Assembly (NCBI RefSeq): GCF_000253295.1
Contig: NC_015717.1
Location: forward strand, 2,852,001-2,916,000
Length of the DNA stretch: 64,000 bases
Origin: Hyphomicrobium sp. MC1
GTDB taxonomy: Bacteria; Pseudomonadota; Alphaproteobacteria; Rhizobiales; Hyphomicrobiaceae
Direction of reading: 5' to 3'
This document shows positions 62,426 to 64,000 of the stretch, piece by piece; position 1 is the stretch's first letter; every line of letters begins with the position of its first letter. The notes below the pieces were generated by a model. The model saw nothing but the letters and a program-made list of their open reading frames with translations, was not told the DNA's origin and did not search any database. Made by a program: the position numbers and the translations under genes.

Positions 62426-62866
62426 CTATTTTTTCTGGAGGGCTTCGATATAGTTTTTGAGGTTGATGACAGCGATGCGCGAATAGGCGGCGCCGACTTT
62501 TCCGCCCTCGCCTTCAATGCTAAAGATCAAGCCCCAAATTGGCATGGCGCTCGTACCATGTCCGGAGATGTCGCCTCCATAGCGGATGATCTCGACGATA
62601 CGCTGTGCATCAAATTTTCCATTAGCACGTCTGCTTAGCGTGGTTAGATCTGCCGGCTTTACGGTCAGAACGCTGGCCATAGGTCCGTCTCCCGCGCCAT
62701 TATCGCCATGGCACTGAGCACAGTGGTGAAGAAAAAGTTCTCGCCCTGAGGGAACTTCAGCCTCTCCAATCGGCGCGGAGACGGCAATGGTACTGGCGAC
62801 ACACAGCATAGCAAACGCGCCAATAATCGCAGGGACCGTGAATCGGCTTTGGTTTAAACTGATCAT
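62426..62866 (-). CDS. Exported monohaem cytochrome c
   Basis: This 146-residue periplasmic class I-like cytochrome c has a signal peptide (MISLNQSRFTVPAIIGAFAM), haem-binding CAQCH in FLHHCAQCHGDNGAGDGP and the axial Met in SAMPIWG. It is probably a small electron carrier. ATG 62866 is preferred over TTG 62881. It is followed downstream (same strand) by the histidine kinase after nearly 400 bases, so they are not an obvious operon. Confidence 0.9.
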   Translation of the reverse strand: MISLNQSRFTVPAIIGAFAMLCVASTIAVSAPIGEAEVPSGRELFLHHCAQCHGDNGAGDGPMASVLTVKPADLTTLSRRANGKFDAQRIVEIIRYGGDISGHGTSAMPIWGLIFSIEGEGGKVGAAYSRIAVINLKNYIEALQKK

Positions 62867-63204
62867 TGCTGCGATACCCAAAAGGACGTCTCCAAGATTA
62901 GACGCATAAAAACAAATGACCCGAGGCGGTGGTTCAAACGTTGACGAACATCAAGCAACGAGAATTATCCTAGCATTAGCCGGAGCGTGGCAGAGGAAAT
63001 TTGTTCCAAGTCAACGCTCTCATCCATGGGCAAGGTTAAGCGTCAACTTGAAATAGGTAAGGGGCAAGTAAGCATGTGGCGGGATTGTCGGGCACACGCA
63101 CCTCGTAGCCAATGTTTATTTGGAAATGCTCGTGCCGACAGACGAGAACGATTGCCCAGCAAAACGCCTTCTAACCGTGCATTGAGCGAAGTGAGCAATC
63201 CATC
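62867..63204. other. Divergent spacer between cytochrome c and HlyD-family gene
   Basis: 338 bases with no supported gene; promoters for both flanking genes are expected here. Confidence 0.45.
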
Positions 63205-64000
63205 ATGCAATCCGAGCAAAATGCAGAGAAAGAAGCAATTGCTCTAAAAGAACTGCCGTCGTCTCATCGACAGCTCGTTCCCGTAACAGCAAAATTGCCC
63301 GTTCCAGCAGAGAACATCTCGACGGGCCCATTCGGCCGCTGGCGGAAGATCCTGGCGGTTCTCGCCGTCATCATAGCCATAGGCGGCGCCGGTTATTGGT
63401 GGATGCACAGGGTGCCTCCGCTTCCTCCTGGGATCGTTATGGGCAATGGGCGAATTGAAGCTGACCCGATCGACATAGCGACAAAATTTGCAGGGCGGGT
63501 TCTTGAATTGCGCGTTGACGAGGGCGCCAGGGTAACGGCCGGCCAAGTTCTTGCCGTCATGGATACGCGCGACCTGGATGCGTCGCTAAAAAAAGCAGAA
63601 GCTCAGGCAGAACAGGCAAAGAAGAGCATCAGCGAGGCAAAAGCGCTCCTCAATCAGCAGCATACTCAAGTTGTGCTCGCGCAGCAGGAGATGGACCGCG
63701 CCGAGTCGTTGTTAAAATCCGGCTGGGTCACGAAGCAGACCTATGATCAGCGCCAGCAGACGCTCAACTCGTCCAAAGCCGGAGAACTCGCGGCGCAAGC
63801 GCGTGTCACCGAGGCAGAGCATGCGCTGGACGCAGCCAATCATGACGCCGAACTCTATCGCGTGAATATTGCGGACAATACCCTCGTTGCACCGCGAGAC
63901 GGCCGAATTGCTTATCGCATCGCCAATACGGGAGAGGTCCTCGCGGCTGGAGGCAAAGTCTTCACTATGCTGGACTTCGGTTACGTTTACATGGACGTAT
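63205..64000 (+). CDS. HlyD-family secretion protein, N-terminal part (runs off the window)
   Basis: The open frame from ATG 63205 reaches the window end with no stop (265 codons visible). It has a cytoplasmic N-terminus, one membrane span at about residues 48-67 (ILAVLAVIIAIGGAGYWWM), a biotinyl-lipoyl-like region (VLELRVDEGARVTAGQVL), and a long hairpin coiled coil (AEQAKKSISEAKALLNQQH, MDRAESLLKSGWVTKQTYD), then NTLVAPRDGRIAYRIANTG. This is the adaptor of an EmrA/HlyD-type or ABC exporter; the transporter gene should follow outside the window. Confidence 0.88.
   Translation, partial: MQSEQNAEKEAIALKELPSSHRQLVPVTAKLPVPAENISTGPFGRWRKILAVLAVIIAIGGAGYWWMHRVPPLPPGIVMGNGRIEADPIDIATKFAGRVLELRVDEGARVTAGQVLAVMDTRDLDASLKKAEAQAEQAKKSISEAKALLNQQHTQVVLAQQEMDRAESLLKSGWVTKQTYDQRQQTLNSSKAGELAAQARVTEAEHALDAANHDAELYRVNIADNTLVAPRDGRIAYRIANTGEVLAAGGKVFTMLDFGYVYMDV

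Noticed and set aside
62987..63247. 86-codon plus-strand frame before the HlyD gene
   Set aside because: It overlaps the HlyD start in another frame and has no supporting feature.
1..64000. CRISPR arrays, rRNA genes, prophage structural genes
   Set aside because: No regularly spaced repeats, rRNA sequence or phage structural genes were seen in the window.

Overview
The window looks like a chromosomal segment of an alphaproteobacterium of the order Hyphomicrobiales, perhaps Hyphomicrobium-like. The evidence is the uvrC-pgsA-moaD-moaE order, an RpoH-type sigma factor, rluD beside a DUF6476 gene, and GC-rich coding sequence. This placement rests on gene order and protein style, not on a database search.

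Layout: 0-13.6 kb is core chromosome: an exported hypothetical protein, uvrC, a large MscS-type channel, pgsA, moaD, moaE, a periplasmic cell-wall amidase, a diacylglycerol kinase-family lipid kinase, rpoH, rluD, a DUF6476 protein and tRNA-Glu(CTC). The 3' end of that tRNA and the sequence just beyond it (13571-13623) recur at 37322-37374 with 48 of 53 positions identical. The 23.7 kb between is therefore best read as a genomic island. It carries a complete-looking type II secretion locus (prepilin peptidase, gspD, gspE-F-G-H-I-J-K-L-M and a gspC/N-like gene). On each side of it lies a divergent AraC regulator / exported type B carboxylesterase pair, in mirror orientation. A secreted alpha/beta hydrolase and a third carboxylesterase follow. 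The likely logic is an inducible secretion island: AraC proteins switch on exported esterases, which the type II machine may release. The two flanking esterase genes share a 541-bp inverted repeat with no mismatch found by eye.

Just past the second att copy is a decayed chimera of an integrase N-terminus and an IS3-type transposase C-terminus, suggesting a second, tandem insertion. From 37.9 to 42.9 kb lies a chaperone-usher pilus locus of the spore-coat-U (Csu-like) type. From 43.4 to 50.7 kb a MocR-type regulator stands divergent to a Nit1-type cluster (MSMEG_0572 protein, Nit6803-like nitrilase, MSMEG_0568 radical SAM, GNAT, AIR-synthase-like, MSMEG_0570 and MSMEG_0569). The last two are joined in one reading frame. 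From 51.4 to 58.0 kb there is a TetR / RND efflux pair / TetR / alpha-beta hydrolase group. The window ends with a GlxA-type regulator divergent to an HD-domain hydrolase, a PAS hybrid histidine kinase, a cytochrome c and the start of an HlyD-family protein cut by the window edge.
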